In this document: positions 62,637-64,000 of the stretch, piece after piece
How the letters are laid out: each line of letters opens with the position of its first letter
Position numbering within the stretch: position 1 is the first letter of the stretch
Translations under genes and position numbers: made by a program
Assembly (NCBI GenBank): GCA_011050675.1
Contig: DRFI01000029.1
Span: forward strand, 124,001 to 188,000
Source of the DNA: Maribacter sp.
GTDB lineage: Bacteria; Bacteroidota; Bacteroidia; Flavobacteriales; Flavobacteriaceae
DNA: 64,000 nucleotides
Direction: 5' to 3'
Notes under the pieces: generated by a model
Databases searched by the model: none
What the model was told of the DNA's origin: nothing
What the model saw: only the letters and a program-made list of their open reading frames with translations

Positions 62637-63635
62637 TTATAATTTATGTTGAACAAATGGAAAATCCTCTTGTTCGTAAACCATATCATATAATTGGTTT
62701 ACCGGTGGATAATCTGATTCTTCTGCAAACTTCTCGCATTCCTTAACCATTACCTTGACATTTTTGTCAATATCTTTGATTTCAGCGTCTGTTGCGTATT
62801 TATTTTCTTTAATAATATCCAATACTTGAGTAATTGGATCTATCTTTTTGTATTCTTCAACTTCATCCTTAGTTCTGTAATGCTGTGCATCTGACATTGA
62901 ATGACCTCTGTATCTATAAGTTTTCATTTCAAGGAAAGTTGGTCCTCCACCACTACGTGCCCTATCAATAGCTTTACTCATTTCTTGCGCAACGGTAACA
63001 GGGTTCATTCCATCAACTGGTCCACAAGGCATTTCATAACCTAACCCTAATTTCCATATTTCTGTAGAAAAAGATGTTCTAGCTACCGAAGTACCCATCG
63101 CATAACCATTATTTTCACATATAAAAACAACAGGTAATTGCCATAACATAGCCAAATTAAAGGCTTCATGTAATGCCCCTTGTCTAACGGCACCATCACC
63201 CATATAACATAAAGTAACGTTATCTCTACCTGCATACTTATCGCCAAAAGCCATACCTGCACCTAAAGGAATTTGACCCCCAACAATACCATGACCACCA
63301 TGAAAACGATGTTCTTTTGAAAAAATATGCATTGAACCGCCCATACCTTTTGAAGTACCGGTTACCTTACCAAATAGTTCAGCCATAACCATTTTAGGAT
63401 CAACACCCATGCCAATTGGCTGAACGTGATTTCTATAAGCGGTTATCATTCGGTCCTTGGTTAAATCCATTGCATGAAGAGCACCAGCTAAAACAGCCTC
63501 TTGCCCATTATACAAATGTAAAAACCCTCTTACCTTTTGCTGAATATACACAGCAGCCAATTTATCCTCAAATTTTCTCCAAAATAGCATGTCTGCATAC
63601 CATTTTAAATATGTTTCCTTGGTGATTTTTTTCAT
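62637..63635 (-). CDS. pdhA: Pyruvate dehydrogenase E1 component, alpha subunit
   Basis: The 332-residue protein has the thiamine-diphosphate motif GDGAVRQGALHEAFNLAMLW, YRGHSMSDAQHYRTKDEV and the phosphorylation-loop-like region. It starts at the ATG 63633-63635, because the in-frame codon one triplet earlier is TTG. With E1 beta (39793) it catalyses pyruvate decarboxylation. It is cotranscribed with E2. Confidence 0.95.
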   Translation of the reverse strand: MKKITKETYLKWYADMLFWRKFEDKLAAVYIQQKVRGFLHLYNGQEAVLAGALHAMDLTKDRMITAYRNHVQPIGMGVDPKMVMAELFGKVTGTSKGMGGSMHIFSKEHRFHGGHGIVGGQIPLGAGMAFGDKYAGRDNVTLCYMGDGAVRQGALHEAFNLAMLWQLPVVFICENNGYAMGTSVARTSFSTEIWKLGLGYEMPCGPVDGMNPVTVAQEMSKAIDRARSGGGPTFLEMKTYRYRGHSMSDAQHYRTKDEVEEYKKIDPITQVLDIIKENKYATDAEIKDIDKNVKVMVKECEKFAEESDYPPVNQLYDMVYEQEDFPFVQHKL

Positions 63636-63705
63636 CAATTTTAACTAAAGGTTTAAAATTCTTAATTGATTACCAAGGTAACGTGACCTAGGTATACAAG
63701 AAGAG

Positions 63706-63713
63706 CAAAAATA
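63706..63713 (-). promoter_or_regulatory. Predicted -7 element of pdhA-pdhC
   Basis: Minus-strand TATTTTTG, 71 bp before the pdhA ATG. The same 9-mer TATTTTTGC precedes pdhB. An imperfect dyad GGTCACGTTACC lies downstream near 63679-63690. Confidence 0.45.
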
Positions 63714-63823
63714 CACATATAAATGAACCGATAAAAATAATAGAAGTAAATCCATTAAGAAATTATATGCTTAACAAATAAAGCATATAACGTGTTTATT
63801 TACAATACTTTTTGCAAAAATCA

Positions 63824-64000
63824 TCAATTAAGAAAGCTACTATTAAATCCTAACGGCAATAAATCTGCTAAAGAATTACACTCAATAACACTACCTGTCT
63901 CTCCCATTAATAAGATTCTTATCGGCTCTCCTTGCCTAAACTCATACTCGGAAATTGCCTGTCGACAATTACCACAAGGCGCGGCAGGCTCACTAACTTC
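63824..64000 (-). CDS. cdd: Cytidine deaminase, C-terminal part (partial)
   Basis: The 58 residues in the window include EPAAPCGNCRQAISEY, the zinc-binding PCxxC half of cytidine deaminase, and end at LGFNSSFLN. The 5' part lies outside the window. It deaminates cytidine and deoxycytidine for salvage. Gap to pdhA is 188 bp. Confidence 0.9.
   Translation of the reverse strand, partial: EVSEPAAPCGNCRQAISEYEFRQGEPIRILLMGETGSVIECNSLADLLPLGFNSSFLN

Noticed and set aside
63679-63690. GGTCACGTTACC dyad in the pdhA leader as an operator
   Set aside because: Imperfect, short, and not found before pdhB, so it is not strong enough to call.

Overview
The window looks like a chromosomal segment of a marine flavobacterium (Bacteroidota, Flavobacteriaceae). 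The evidence is low GC content, intergenic -7 elements of the TAnnTTTG type, and A-rich leaders in place of Shine-Dalgarno sites. Family content agrees: a GLPGLI protein, DUF5686, TonB-dependent barrels, a Glu-rich TonB, a PafA-like phosphatase, a sulfatase, and sulfite reductase fused to a HEPN-like domain. I see no tRNA, rRNA, CRISPR array, insertion sequence or prophage. Genus assignment is not possible from sequence alone.

Positions 1-17100 are a sulfur and methionine region, almost all on the minus strand. It holds a split methionine synthase (metH) behind a SAM-I riboswitch. Next comes an assimilatory sulfate operon reading DUF2061, cysH, cysD, cysN, sulfite reductase, SUMT (cobA) and a ferredoxin-NADP reductase, with an Rrf2 regulator upstream. 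The methionine branch follows: metZ, a MetX-aspartokinase-homoserine dehydrogenase fusion, and metY behind a second SAM-I riboswitch. metK at 24.6-25.8 kb has a SAM-II-like riboswitch. Three near-identical 21-bp sites (two before the cys operon, one before sulfite reductase) look like operators for the Rrf2 protein.

Positions 17.2-24.5 kb are accessory: an unknown 334-residue protein, a sulfatase with a (CAA)10 leader, a KAP-like P-loop NTPase, a CocE/NonD hydrolase, a tiny lipoprotein, and an intergenic region with a + strand promoter and terminator but no gene, possibly a small RNA. Positions 26-29.6 kb hold an outer-membrane barrel with a GLPGLI partner.

Positions 29.8-47 kb are mostly core metabolism: deoxynucleoside kinase, a pabB/pabC pair, App1-like phosphatase, TonB, membrane and soluble pyrophosphatases, DUF5686, pyruvate dehydrogenase E1 beta, etfBA behind a 26-bp palindromic operator, a bifunctional nuclease, a CNT nucleoside transporter, thymidylate synthase and a putative barrel protein. 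Positions 47-51 kb carry an ergothioneine pair (egtB, egtD), a CBM48 protein and a class-V PLP enzyme that could be the missing C-S lyase.

Positions 51-64 kb hold a 2TM protein, dihydrofolate reductase, glutamate racemase, PafA-like phosphatase, an MlaE/MlaF pair, a tight five-gene run (M28 peptidase, SDR, SprT-like, mannose-1-phosphate guanylyltransferase, DUF389), pyruvate dehydrogenase E2 and E1 alpha, and the 3' end of cytidine deaminase. Thymidylate synthase, DHFR, pabBC, the deoxynucleoside kinase, the CNT transporter and cytidine deaminase form a scattered folate/pyrimidine theme.
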